Part shown: positions 9,452 to 19,098 of the stretch, piece by piece | Layout of the letters: the number at the start of each line of letters is the position of its first letter | How positions within the stretch are numbered: position 1 is the stretch's first letter | Assembly: GCA_963831705.1 (NCBI GenBank) | Contig: CAWHRE010000009.1 | Span: 124,001-188,000, forward strand | Source of the DNA: DASQPR01 sp963831705 | GTDB lineage: Bacteria > Actinomycetota > Actinomycetes > Mycobacteriales > Micromonosporaceae | Length of the DNA stretch: 64,000 bases | Direction: 5' to 3' | Made by a program: the position numbers and the translations under genes | The notes under the pieces: model-generated | Told to the model about the DNA's origin: nothing | The model's input: the letters and a program-made list of their open reading frames with translations, nothing else | The model's database searches: none

Positions 9452-10164
9452 TCACGCTACGCCGAGGTAGGCGTCCTTCACGGCCGGGTCGTGGAGTAGC
9501 TCGGCTCCGGTGCCGGACTTGACGATCCGGCCGGTCTCCAGAACGTACGCCCGGTGTGCCCGGGACAACGCCTGCTGCGCGTTCTGCTCGACCAGCAGGA
9601 TCGTCGTGCCCTGCTGGTTGATCTCCGTGATGATCGAGAAGATCTGCTGGATCAGCATCGGGGCGAGCCCCATCGACGGTTCGTCGAGCAGCAGCAGCTT
9701 CGGCCGGCTCATCAGCGCGCGCCCGACCGCGAGCATCTGCTGCTCGCCGCCGGACAGCGTGCCGCCGACCTGCTTGCGACGCTCCTCCAGGCGCGGGAAC
9801 AGGCTGTAGCACCCGGTCCAGGTCGGCCTTGATGCCGCGCTGTCCCGGCGCAGGTACGCGCCCATCTCGAGGTTCTCCAGCACCGTCATGCCGGGGAAGA
9901 TGCCCCGGCCCTCCGGCGCCTGGCAGATCCCGCGGACCACCCGCAGGTCGGCCCGCATCTTGGTGATGTCCTGGCCGTCGAACCGGATCCGACCCGGTGC
10001 GACCGGGCGCAGACCCGGAGACGGCCCGCATCGTGGTCGACTTGCCGGCACCGTTGCGCGCCGATCAGCGCCACGATCTCGCCCTCGTCGACCTCGAGGC
10101 TGATGCCGTGCAGCGCCTGGATCCGGCCGTACAGCAGGGTGATGTTGTCGATCTCAAGCAGCAT
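9452..10164 (-). pseudogene. livF: Branched-chain amino-acid ABC importer ATPase LivF, frameshifted
   Basis: LivF-type ATPase (expected ~237 aa). The start MLLEIDNITLLYGRIQALHG and DEGEIVALIGA are in one frame. A one-base insertion near 10055 interrupts Walker A and another near 10015 follows. The remainder gives RIRFDGQDITKM, ICQAPEGRGIFPGMTVLENL, LSGGEQQMLAVGRALMSRPKLLLLDEPSMGLAP and LVEQNAQQALS. A missing base near 9841 is offset by an inserted one near 9811. Last gene of livK-H-M-G-F. All functional motifs survive once the shifts are removed. Confidence 0.8.
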
Positions 10165-11046
10165 CGGCGGGTACCCCCAGGTAAGCGGCGATGACCTTGC
10201 GGGTCGTCCCGGACCTCGGCCGGGAGCCCCTCGGCGATCTTCTTGCCGAACTCCAGGACCACGATCCGGTCGCAGACGCCCATCACCAGCCGCATGTCGT
10301 GCTCGATCAGCAGCACGGTCACGCCCGGTGTCCCGGATCGCGCGGATCAGCTCGAGCAGCTCCTCCTTCTCGGCCGGGTTGAAGCCGGCGGCCGGCTCGT
10401 CCAGGCAGAGCAGCGTCGGATCGGTGGCCAGCGCCCGGGCGATCTCCAGCCGACGCTGCTCGCCGTAGGTGAGGTTGCGGGCGACGTCGCCGGCCCGTTG
10501 CCGATGCCGACGAAGCGCAGCAGCTCCATGCGACCGCTCCCGGCCCGTCCCGCTCCTCGCGCCAGTGCCGCGGCAGGCGGAACAGCGCGCTGACCACGCT
10601 GGTCTTGTGGTGCGCGTCGGCGCCGACCATGACGTTCTCCAGCGCGGTCATCTCCGGGAACAGCCGGATGTTCTGGAACGTCCGGGCGATGCCCATCCGG
10701 GTGATCTCGTGCTTCTTGCGGCCGGTGACCGACTCGCCCGCGGAACCGGATCTGGCCGCTGGTCGGCCGGTAGACGCCGGTCATCGCGTTGAAGCAGGTC
10801 GTCTTGCCGGCGCCGTTCGGCCCGATCAGCCCGAAGATCTCGCCCTCGCGCAGCGTGAAGCTGACCTGGTCGAGGGCGACGCACGCCGCCGAACCGCAGC
10901 GTCACGTTGTCGACCTCGAGCAGTGCGTCTCGGGTCGGCGGCGTCGGTCGGACCCGACGGTCGCCGGTGGCTCGTCTGGCCGCCTCCGGCAGATCGGTCG
11001 CGGTCGCTCGGCGTACGTGCGAGCTCTCTCGTCCGCGACTCGACAT
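10154..11046 (-). pseudogene. livG: Branched-chain amino-acid ABC importer ATPase LivG, frameshifted
   Basis: LivG-type ATPase. LLEVDNVTLRFGG begins the domain near residue 45, then shifts split Walker A. MGIARTFQNIRLFPEMTALENVMVG and a C-terminal LLIEHDMRLVMGVCDRIVVLEFGKKIAEG are clear. A single extra base near 10199 shifts the tail; removing it gives the natural ending VIAAYLGVPADAA with a TGA that overlaps livF. The start is either ATG 11046, which reads straight into the domain, or ATG 11060, which overlaps the livM stop but would need a frame change. Confidence 0.75.
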
Positions 11047-11056
11047 GTGGCTCGCG

Positions 11057-12227
11057 TCATTGCGGCGCCACCTCCTTCGCCCGGTCCTTCAGCTCCATCG
11101 CCCGCCGCCGGCTCGGGATCAGGCCCTGCGGCCGGAAGATCATGATCAGCATGATCACGACGCCGAAGAGCAGGAACCGGTACTGCGAACGGTCGGTCCA
11201 GGCACGCGGGTCGCGGATCCCGCGCAGCCGGTCCGGGATGTAGGAGATCAGCGCACCACCGAGGATCGCGCCCGGCGATGTTGCCCGAACCGCCCATCAC
11301 CACGCCGGCCAGGATCAGGATCGAGAACTGCAGCACGAACGTCTGCGAGTTGACGAAGCCCTGCTCGCCGGCGAACAGCACGCCGCGCCAGGCCGCCGAC
11401 GAACGCGCCGATCGCGAACGCCCAGAGCTTGTACTTGACGGTCCGCACGCCCATCATCTCGGCGGCCTCCTCGTCCTCCCGGATGGCCAGCCAGGAGCGG
11501 CCGACCCGGCTGCGGTCGAGGTTCCGGATCGCGAGCACCACCATGATGATCAGCGACCAGACCGAGCCAGAAGTACGGCGTGACGTCGACGCACCCCGAA
11601 CAGCGGCGTACCGTCCGAGCCTTGCCCGGCGGGTGCGGGATGCTCGGTGAAGCCCTGGTCGCCGCCGAGCGAGCGGCGAGCTGTCGCGCCGTGATGTCCG
11701 GATGATCTCGGCGAAGCCCAGCGTCACGATGGCCAGGTAGTCACCGCGCAGCCGCAGCGTCGGCCAGCCGAGGATCAGGCCGGAGAGCATCGCCACGGCC
11801 AGCGCCGACCGGTACCGCCGCCAGCCACGACCAGTTGCGTGTGCAGGTGCTGTCCGTCGAGGTCAGCAGCGCGACCGTGTAGGCACCGACCGCGAAGAAG
11901 CCGACGTACCCGAGGTCGAGCAGGCCGGCGAAGCCGACCACGACGTTGAGGCCGAGCGCCAGCAACACGTAGTACGACATCGTCGAACAGCGCGCTCGGC
12001 CAGTCGATGCCCTGCGGTGATGATCTGCGGACCGATCACCGGGACGTCGCCCAGGTACGGCAGCAGGTAAACCGCTACGACCAGCGACCACCAGGATCAG
12101 ACCGGCACGCGGACGACCAGGGCTGCCGGCGCGAACCAGCCGCGCAGGCCCTGCCGCTTCGCCTCGGGCGCGCCGGCGCCGTACCGCCGGTGGCTGGTCC
12201 GACCGGCAGTCTGTCGGTCGCCGTCAT
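11057..12227 (-). pseudogene. livM: Branched-chain amino-acid ABC importer permease LivM, frameshifted
   Basis: LivM-type permease in pieces: YYVLLALGLNVVVGFAGLLDLGYVGFFAVGAYTVALL, then LSGLILGWPTLRLRGDYLAIVTLGFAEIIR, RVGRSWLAIREDEEAAEMMGVRTVKYKLWAFAIGAFVGG, and a C-terminal FGVVIMLIMIFRPQGL-like segment in shifted frames. The start ATG at 12227 overlaps the livH stop and the TGA at 11057-11059 overlaps ATG 11060 near livG. With LivH it would form the transmembrane channel. Confidence 0.75.
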
Positions 12228-13188
12228 GCCCTCGCCCTCCCCAGCGACTCGCCCAGCAGGCCGGTCGGCCGGAACATCAGGATCAGCGATCGAGGACGAC
12301 GAACGCGACCGCGTGCTGCCACTGGGAGCCGAACAGGCCGGCGCCGTAGTTCTCCGCGACGCCGAGCAGCGAGGCCGCCGAGCAGCGCGCCGCGCAGGTT
12401 GCCGATGCCGCCGAGCACCGCGGCCGTGAACGCCTCGATGCCGAGCGTCGAAGCCGGCGTCGTACCGGGTGTCGCCGATCTTCAGCACGTACATCACCGC
12501 GGCGATGCCGGCCATCAGGCCGCCGAGCAGGAAGACCAGCGAGATGACCCGGTTCTTGTTGACGCCCATCAGCGCGGCGCTGTCCGGGTTCTGCGCGACC
12601 GCGCGGATGCCGCGGCCGAGCCGGGTGCGGTTGATGAACCGGTCCAGGACGAACATCATCACCAGCGCCAGCACGATGATCAGGATCTGCAGGTTGGTGA
12701 TGATCGGTGTTGCCGATGTGGAACGACCGTCGTCGGCTGGATCAGCGGCGGGACACCGCGCGAGGTTGAACTGGTGCGTGAGCACGCCGACCGTCTGCGG
12801 AGATGACGAGCGACGCGCCGATCGCGGTGATCAGGAAGGCGAGCGGCGGCGCGTTGCGGCGGCGCAGCGGCCGGTACGCGACGAGCTCGACGACGCAGCG
12901 CGGTGGCCGCCGAGGCGACGATCGCCGCCGGCAGCCCGATCAGCAGGTACCCGATCACGCCGCCGAGCGACGGGAGTCGGCGAGTTCTGGTCAGGCCGAA
13001 GCCAGCCCCACGGTGATCAGCGCGGCGAAGGTGCCGATCATGAAGACTTCGGAGTGCGCGAAGTTGATCAGTCGCAGGACGCCGTAGACGAGGGTGTAGC
13101 CGAGCGCGAACAGCGCGATGATCGCGCCCTGCGCGAGCCCGGTGATGGTGAGACGGCCGCAGATTGTTGATAGACCAGAGAAGTTCAC
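12224..13188 (-). pseudogene. livH: Branched-chain amino-acid ABC importer permease LivH, frameshifted
   Basis: LivH-type permease. The N-terminal stretch RLTITGLAQGAIIALFALGYTLVYGVLRLINFAHSEVFMIGTF is intact; the middle (LTAIGASL-type region) and MMFVLDRFINRTRLGRGIRAVAQN, then ALMGVNKNRVISLVFLLGG, follow after shifts. The C-terminus ends RPTGLLGESLGRARA with a TGA overlapping livM. GTG 13188 is chosen as start because GGAG lies just upstream and the membrane domain begins within a few residues. A strong hairpin lies 27 bp upstream, between livK and livH. Confidence 0.75.
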
Positions 13189-13214
13189 GAGGGGCTCCAG
13201 CGGCGAAGAGGCCG

Positions 13215-13245
13215 GTGCGGCCGGAAGCTGAACTTCCGGCCGCAC
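13215..13245. terminator. 13-bp perfect hairpin between livK and livH
   Basis: GTGCGGCCGGAAG and CTTCCGGCCGCAC flank a five-base loop. It lies between the proposed livK stop and the livH start. There is no U-tract. Such intercistronic hairpins commonly stabilise the binding-protein transcript or attenuate the permease genes; that role is inferred from position. Confidence 0.6.
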
Positions 13246-13288
13246 TGCGGTCCTACGACTGATGTTGCGTCTGCCGTCAGACCGCCGA

Positions 13289-14489
13289 TCAGCTGGTCGG
13301 AGCCTCCTGGTCCGGCGACGACCGCACCGTCCGCGTCGAACTTGAACGCCCACACCTTGATGTAGCGTGCGGGTCGAGCTCGCCGTTGGAGGTGAACTTG
13401 TACTCGTTCGCCACGCCCTTGTAGTTGACGCGTGCTGACAGGTAGGTGTTCAGCTTCGCCGTGGTGGTGTTACCGGCCGTCGATGCCCTTCAGGAAGATG
13501 TTCGCCGCGTCGAACGCCACGTCGCTGTACGTACCGGCGTCCACGTTCCACTTCGTCTTGTAGTCGGCGACGAACGAGCCGCTCGGCCTTGCGAGCCGGG
13601 CGAGCACGGGCAGGTCACGATCGCTGCCCCGGCCGCGGCGCGTTACCGGCCGCCTTGGCGAAGCCCGGGTCGTTCACGCCGTCGCCGCCGACCAGGGTGC
13701 CCTTCCAGCCCGCCGCGGTCAGCTGCTTACGCAGCAGGCCGGCGTTGGTGTAGTAGCCGCCGTAGAAGAACGCGGTCGCGCCGCTGCTTCGACCTTGCTG
13801 CACGGTCGACGAGAAGTCCGTCTGCTTGCCGTCGGCCTCGGTCTTGTCCGTGCCGACCACGACCGAACCGAGCGTCGTCTTGACCGCGTCGGCCAGGCCC
13901 GCGCCGTAGGCCGACTGGTCGTCGGCGACGAACACCTTCGTCGCCTTCAGCACCTCTTGATGTAGTTGGCCGCGGCCGGACCCTGGCGCGTCGTCGTTGG
14001 CCACGGCGCGGTGGAAGATCTTCCAGCCGTTGCGGTGCGACAGCGAGACCGGGTTGGTCGCCGACGGGGTGATCAGCGGGATGCCGGCCTGGCTCGAAGA
14101 TCGGGTCGGCGGCCTCGGACTCGCCGGAGAACGGCGGGCCGACGATGCCGATGATCTTCTTGTCGGCGACCAGGCTGCGCGCGACACCGGCGCGCCCGGC
14201 CGGGTCACCCTGCGAGTCGAACTTCTTGATGGTGATGCAGTTCGCGCCGTTCTTGTCGTTGTACTGGTCGACCGCCAGCTCGAGCGCCCTGCTCGATGTT
14301 GATACCGAGGTTCGCGGACGAACCGGTCAGCGCGCCGAAGTACGCGATCTCGTATCCACAGTTCTTGCCGGTACCGGACGTCGAGCCGCCGGATCCCGTG
14401 GTCTTAGCTGTGCTGTTGCACGCGGCGGCGCCGGCGATGAGCGCCACGATGGCGACACCGCCGATCACACGTACGAGTCCCTGCCTCAA
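13289..14489 (-). pseudogene. livK: Branched-chain amino-acid ABC importer substrate-binding lipoprotein LivK, frameshifted
   Basis: Type I periplasmic binding protein. The N-terminus is a lipoprotein signal (VIGGVAIVALIAGAAACN) followed by a Ser/Gly/Thr linker and YEIAYFGALTGSSANLGINIEQGA, the usual LivK opening. Later pieces include AGIPLITPSATNP, VFVADDQSAYGAGLADAVK and TAFFYGGYYTNAGLLRKQLTAAGWKGTLVGGDG. TTG 14489 is preferred as start because GGAGGAGGG lies nine bases upstream. The end is uncertain because of shifts; TGA at 13289 gives a natural tail. First gene of the liv operon. Confidence 0.75.
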
Positions 14490-14758
14490 GGCTTCGAACC
14501 CTCCTCCATCGATGATCACGATCACCAGTGCCCCAGGGCAAATATGGGGTCGCCGAGCAGCACCGATGAAAACCGAACCACATCGAGCCCGGTCGTGTTG
14601 GGGACGTTATCCCACGTTCGTGCACACCGTAAGGGCTCGCAGGCTGGTTGACCGAACCGTTACGTAGCGTGTCAGCTTGTGCAATGTGAGCATATTGACT
14701 GCTCACGTTTGAAGCGCTGCCGTAACACGGCGTGAACGGAACCGTGGATCGGCGACGG
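14490..14758. other. Non-coding gap upstream of livK
   Basis: About 270 bp between the livK start and the end of the pdtaR-like gene. It must carry the livK promoter and ribosome binding site (GGAGGAGGG). I see no convincing -35/-10 pair, no riboswitch-like fold and no ORF with a ribosome binding site. Confidence 0.4.
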
Positions 14759-15374
14759 TTACGGCAATCCGGACGACGCGGCTTCGGCCAGGATCCGGTC
14801 GGCGACCTCGCGCATCGTCATGCGGTGGTCCATCGCCGTGCCGCTGGATCCACTTGAACGCCTGCGGCTCGGTCATCGCGTACTTCGTCATCAGCGCGCC
14901 CTTGGCACGCTCGACCGCCTTGCGCGTCTCCAGCCGGTCGGTCAGCGAGGCGACCTCGGACTCCAGCGCCGCTGAGCTCGGCGAATCGGGACAGCGCGAT
15001 CTCGATCGCCGGTACCAGGTCGCTCTTCTGGAACGGCTTCACCAGATAGGCCATCGCGCCGGCGGCGCGCGCCCGCTCGACCAGTTCACGCTGGCTGAAC
15101 GCGGTCAGGATGACGACCGGGGCGATCCGCGCCTCGGCGATCCGCTCGGCGGCGGCCAGGCCGTCCATGATCGGCATCTTGATGTCGAGGATGACGAGGT
15201 CGGGGCGCAGCTCCTCGGCCAGCCGCACGGCGGTCTCGCCGTCGCCGGCCTCGCCGACGACGTCGTAGCCCTCCTCGACCAGCATCTCGGCCAGATCGAG
15301 CCGGATGAGCGCCTCATCCTCGGCGATGAGCACCCGCGGGCGCGCTCCTGCCCCAGCTCGGCCACGTAATCCAC
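14759..15374 (-). pseudogene. pdtaR: ANTAR-domain response regulator (PdtaR-like), frameshifted
   Basis: A ~200-aa regulator with a receiver domain (VLIAEDEALIRLDLAEML with the acidic pocket, VILDIKMPIMDG with the phospho-Asp, LVKPF with the conserved Lys) and a C-terminal ANTAR RNA-binding domain (KGALMTKYAMTEPQAFKWIQRH, DHRMTMREVADRIL). At least three single-base shifts (near 15340, 14975 and 14838) break it. Corrected, it ends AEAASSGLP. In mycobacteria the same regulator (Rv1626) lies near polA and a tRNA-Leu(CAA), as here, and acts as an antiterminator phosphorylated by PdtaS. The kinase is not in the window. Confidence 0.8.
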
Positions 15375-15454
15375 TCCCAACCAACATTCCACCGCGACAC
15401 CGATATCCGGTTGCCGTCGGTCACAGCGTAGTAGGTAGGCTAGCTCAGCCGAAC

Positions 15455-15531
15455 GTCCCCGTAGCCCAATCGGCAGAGGCACGGAGCTCAAACCTCCGCC
15501 AGTGTGGGTTCAAGTCCCACCGGGGGCACCA
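15455..15531 (+). tRNA. tRNA-Leu (anticodon CAA), CCA encoded
   Basis: A 73-nt cloverleaf body plus the discriminator A and an encoded CCA end. The acceptor stem GTCCCCG/CGGGGGC has one G-U pair; the D arm contains AGCCCAATCGGCAGAGGC. The anticodon stem is CGGAG/CTCCG with loop CTCAAAC, giving anticodon CAA (codon UUG). The T arm is GTGGG-TTCAAGT-CCCAC. The variable loop is only about five bases (CCAGT), although bacterial leucine tRNAs normally have a long variable arm. A CAA tRNA next to pdtaR is also seen in mycobacteria. Confidence 0.9.
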
Positions 15532-15570
15532 AAGAAGGACCACCTGGACTCCGCCGTCCGTAGAAAGACA

Positions 15571-15614
15571 TGATCGCGAACGGCCCAGCGCCGGCGTTGC
15601 GCCGTTCGTGATCA
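15571..15614. terminator. Large stem-loop between tRNA-Leu and the convergent GH9 gene
   Basis: TGATCGCGAACGGC pairs with GCCGTTCGTGATCA (13 of 14), with an inner GC-rich near-palindrome CAGCGCCGGCGTTG as loop. Its position between convergent transcription units suggests a bidirectional terminator, although no U-tract is present. Confidence 0.55.
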
Positions 15615-15638
15615 CGACAGACACCCGCCGCAGGCGGT

Positions 15639-17556
15639 TCAGCTCGCCGAATCTGCGATCGCGGCGGCGAAGATCGCTGAACCGGTCATGTCCAGCGCCG
15701 GTTCGCTCGTCTGCCAGGACCGCACATCATCGACGTACCGGCTGCCGTTCGCGGTGAACGCCTTGTACGCGTCGACGCCGTTCGCCGGGCACTTCGCCAT
15801 TCCGTCCTGCAACCCGCCGAGTCCGCCCTCGAATTGAGACTTGTCGTTCGGCCCGTTGACCACGGCGCCGAGCGCCGACCGTCCACCGAGGTTCGACACC
15901 TGATGCTGCATGCAGGCCGGGTACGTGTCACCCTGGCCGACCATGAAGCTTGTCCCCCAGGCGTTGTCGCCGAACAGCCAGTCGCGTTGCTGCGTCGCGA
16001 ACGTCTGATCCGACGTGTCGCCGCTGGCCTGCCGGTACAGCGCCTCGGTCGCGATCAGTCCGAACGTGTGCGAGTCGGCGTCGAAGTCGTTGTAGATGGC
16101 ACCCGCGTGGAACACGTCGTCCGCGGCACGGGCCACGCCGACGTTCAGTTGGCGCTTGAGATCCGATACCAGTAGCACCGTGACCGGTGCCAGCCCGGAT
16201 GGCAGACCTGCCGCCACGATTCCCTTGATCAGGTCGGCGTGCGCCAGGGCGCTCGTGTCGTACAGGTTGAACGTGTCGCCGGTATCGCTCGCGATGTAGT
16301 CCTTCGCCCACTTGGCGCCGTCACGCAGGTACGGCAGAGCGTTGTGACCAAGTGCCTGCGACTGCCAACGCAATCTCGGCGGCGCCGAACTCCATGTCGT
16401 CGTGCCATGTGCTCTCCGGGTAGTACGAGTTCGGCAGCGCCGTGACGAGCGGACCCGGCGGGCTGGCGGTGTCCGCCATCGCGTACAGGGAGGTGGCGGC
16501 CTGATATTCGGCGGCGGCCCGGGCTGGTGCCGTACGCGCGTCGACCTGAGCCGCGAGCGCGAACGCGGCGCTTACCCGGCCGGCCAGGTTCGGGCTGATC
16601 AATTGACCGGGCGGTGCGGCTTCGAACGCCGGCCGGTGCGCGGCGGCGTAGACGTCGAGCGGGTTGGTGTCGGAGTCGTCGGCTTGCGGCAGCCGCCACA
16701 GGTCATGGTCGCCGTAGAACGTGCCGGCATCGTTGCCGGAGCCGATGCCGACCTGGAGGTACAGCGTCTTCGTGGACTGGTTCCACATCTGGTTCAGCCA
16801 ACCCTCGCCGTACGCGGCCTCGGCAGACAGCGACGCCGGAGCGGCCGATCCGAGCGCGCGCTCGCTCGCGTACAGCAACGCGTCGCCGTACGCGGTCGTG
16901 TGCGTGAACTTGAGGTAGTCACCCGCGTCGAACCAGCCACCTTCGGCATCCACTTGGCCACCGATGGGAGTCAACGTCGCGTCGGCGATAACGTCGTCGC
17001 CGTCCGGCAGGAACGTCGGATCCTGGTAAACGGTCGCGCTCGCGTCGTTGAGGTGGGACGGCTTCCGGTTCAGCGCGCCCGGAACGACGTTCGCGCCGTC
17101 CCGTTGCACCTGGAAGAACGCGACGCCGTCACGTACCACCGACTCGTACATCGCGTTCGCCGACTCGATGTGGAACGTCGGTGAGGTGCCACTCGCCGCG
17201 CCGCTCACGGTGATGTGATAGGTCCCGGCCGCATGCAGCGAGGTGAACGTCAACGGATAGACGTCGGGGTACGCCGCGTTCCACTTGCCGCGGCTGGTCG
17301 AGTCGACGGTACCGGTGTAGACGGTCGTACCGGCGGCGTTCACGACCTTGAACGTGGCGCCGGACACCGCTGCGGGCGTCATCAGGTACGCCTCTTTCGC
17401 ATCACCGGGCAGATAGCCGACCTGGTTGACGCGGACCAGCCCGGCGACCGGCGACGCGGCCGTGACCGGAGCGGCGGACAGTGCGGTGGTGCAGACGGTG
17501 AGTGTGATGAGCCCGGCGAGAGCGGCGGTGCCGGTGGCGAAAGCTAAACGGCGCAC
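15639..17556 (-). pseudogene. Secreted GH9 endoglucanase/cellulase, one frameshift
   Basis: About 638 aa after correcting one extra base near 16370. Residues 1-32 are a signal peptide. A CelD-type Ig-like N-terminal domain follows (VNQVGYLPGDAKEAYL...HIESA), then the GH9 catalytic (alpha/alpha)6 barrel. Signatures are GGWFDAGDYLKF (catalytic Asp pair), DNAWGTSFMVGQGDTYP and CMQHQVSNLGG near the C-terminus, and SWQTSEPALDMT with the proton-donor Glu. It would cleave beta-1,4-glucans outside the cell. GTG 17556 starts it, without an obvious Shine-Dalgarno. The isolated shift in an otherwise perfect gene looks like a sequence error or a very recent mutation. Next to another secreted glycosidase. 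Confidence 0.85.
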
Positions 17557-17637
17557 GGCGGAAACCGATCGTTAGTTAGTTTGCCTATCTATGATGTCCT
17601 GAACGTACGACCAGCTCTGACCGTCGTCAATCCCTAC

Positions 17638-18855
17638 TTACGGCGTGCAGCTCAACAATCCGGCGCGATATTTGGCCTGGAGCACGAACGTCACGGCGTT
17701 TCGAAGCTGGTCCGCGAACGCCGGATCTGCCTTCGCCTGCGCGATCACACCATTGATCATCGGTGGTGCCTTCGATGCGGCGGTCGTCAGCACGAGATCG
17801 CCGCCGGCTTGAATGAACCGCACCGCACGTTGCCCCACCGGAACGGACTGAATCGCGGCCGCCCCGGCCAGCGAATCCGAGACGATCAGACCGGTGAAGC
17901 CGAGCTTCTCCCGGAGCAGTCCGGTCACGATCGGCTGCGACCACGTCGCCACCGAGTGCGGATCCAGATTCGGGTACGACCCGGACGAAATCATCACCGC
18001 ACCCGTTCCCGCGTTGATCCCGGCGATAAACGGCTGGAGATTCGGGTCGTGATCGGTGGCCACGGTATCGATCGCCTTGGTCGAGAAGTCGGTGTTGGCG
18101 AGCACGCGGCCGAGGCCCGGAAAGTGCTTCAAGGTGGTGAGGACACCGGTCGACTGGACGGCGGTGACCACGGTACCGATATCGCCGGCGACCACACGCG
18201 GATCGGATCCGTACTGTCGCTGGAACGCTCCGATCGGCGGATTCTTCGCGCCGAGCGAGGTGGCAACGGTGTCCGACACCGGCGCCAGATCGAGCGTCAC
18301 GCCGATTCCGGCCAGCCGCTTCGCCCAGCCGGTCGCCTGTGCCGCGAGCGTGGCGGTCGGAAGCTTGCCCTGCGCGACCGCGGTCGGGATCGGCGGGAAG
18401 TCCGGCCCGTTCAGCTCCTGAACCTGTCCACCCTCCTGATCCAGCGAGACCAGAAGGTGATCGTCGGCCGGCGCGAGCTTCTGCAGCGCCGCTATCTGTG
18501 CGCGCAGGTTGGCGGCCGAGGCCTGGCTTCGGCCGTTCAAGAACACACCCCCGATGTCGTACGACCGAACCATCGCACCGACGCTTCCGATATTCGATGC
18601 CGGCGTGCCCACCATCAGAACCTGGCCGGCCATCTGGGCGACGGTCATCGATGCCGTCGTGGATGCGACGCAGGCGTCAGCCAGCGAAAGCAGCACCTCG
18701 GACGGCGACGACGGAGAGGAGGACGGAGATGGTGCTGCCGACGACGGCGCACTGGACGGGGTGGCCGTGTGCATCCCCGTGGTCGACACGCGGCAAGCAC
18801 CGAGGGCAAATGCCATTATTACCGCAATTGCCGATACGACGGCACGTCGATGCAT
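17638..18855 (-). CDS. Glycoside hydrolase family 3 lipoprotein (NagZ/LpqI-like)
   Basis: 405 aa. A lipoprotein signal (VSAIAVIMAFALGAC) is followed by a Ser/Pro/Ala-rich linker to about residue 60, then a GH3 TIM barrel. Substrate-binding KHFPG is present (TTLKHFPGLGR), as is the nucleophile segment LIVSDSLAG with Asp. The usual NagZ acid/base loop with an Asp-x-His pair after KHFPGxG is replaced by RVLANTDFS, so the catalytic mechanism or substrate may differ from beta-N-acetylhexosaminidases. ATG 18855 has GGAAG upstream; the frame is open much further but without homologous sequence. Together with the GH9 gene it suggests extracellular polysaccharide or wall turnover. Confidence 0.8.
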   Translation of the reverse strand: MHRRAVVSAIAVIMAFALGACRVSTTGMHTATPSSAPSSAAPSPSSSPSSPSEVLLSLADACVASTTASMTVAQMAGQVLMVGTPASNIGSVGAMVRSYDIGGVFLNGRSQASAANLRAQIAALQKLAPADDHLLVSLDQEGGQVQELNGPDFPPIPTAVAQGKLPTATLAAQATGWAKRLAGIGVTLDLAPVSDTVATSLGAKNPPIGAFQRQYGSDPRVVAGDIGTVVTAVQSTGVLTTLKHFPGLGRVLANTDFSTKAIDTVATDHDPNLQPFIAGINAGTGAVMISSGSYPNLDPHSVATWSQPIVTGLLREKLGFTGLIVSDSLAGAAAIQSVPVGQRAVRFIQAGGDLVLTTAASKAPPMINGVIAQAKADPAFADQLRNAVTFVLQAKYRAGLLSCTP

Positions 18856-19098
18856 TGTTCTTCCTTTACCAGTCCGCCCCGTTCGATGCCGTCCGTACGT
18901 TCCCGGGCCGCCCGGCAGCCTAACCGGTTCGCCCGTAAAACGCCTCTGGGCAGGTACGGGCCTCGATGTATCAACCCGCGGCGATCGGCCTCTGTTCGGT
19001 GTCGGCACGTTTGGAACGGGGTCGGTGAGGGGAGGCGAGAACTTATGCGCGTCGGCGTCAAGGAACAATGGCTCACACCTTCGTCGAGAGGTGGGGCC
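18856..19098. other. Divergent intergenic region between the GH3 gene and the sigma factor
   Basis: 243 bp separating divergent genes. It must contain both promoters. GGAAC motifs occur at 19062-19066 and near 19014, and a CGTC at 19082; the spacing is compatible with an ECF-type promoter but would leave almost no leader before the sigma factor. I see no other structured element. Confidence 0.35.

Noticed and set aside
6970..14500. Programmed ribosomal frameshifting in the liv and gln genes
   Set aside because: The shifts are numerous, in non-slippery contexts and in essentially all genes of the tract, which does not fit programmed recoding.
19062..19085. GGAAC...CGTC as an autoregulated ECF promoter of the sigma factor
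   Set aside because: Spacing is short and transcription would begin almost at the ATG, after the ribosome binding site. It is too weak to list as a promoter.
17581..19098. Extended N-terminus for the sigma factor starting far upstream
   Set aside because: The frame is open by chance opposite the GH3 gene; homologous sequence begins only at ATG 19099, which has a ribosome binding site.
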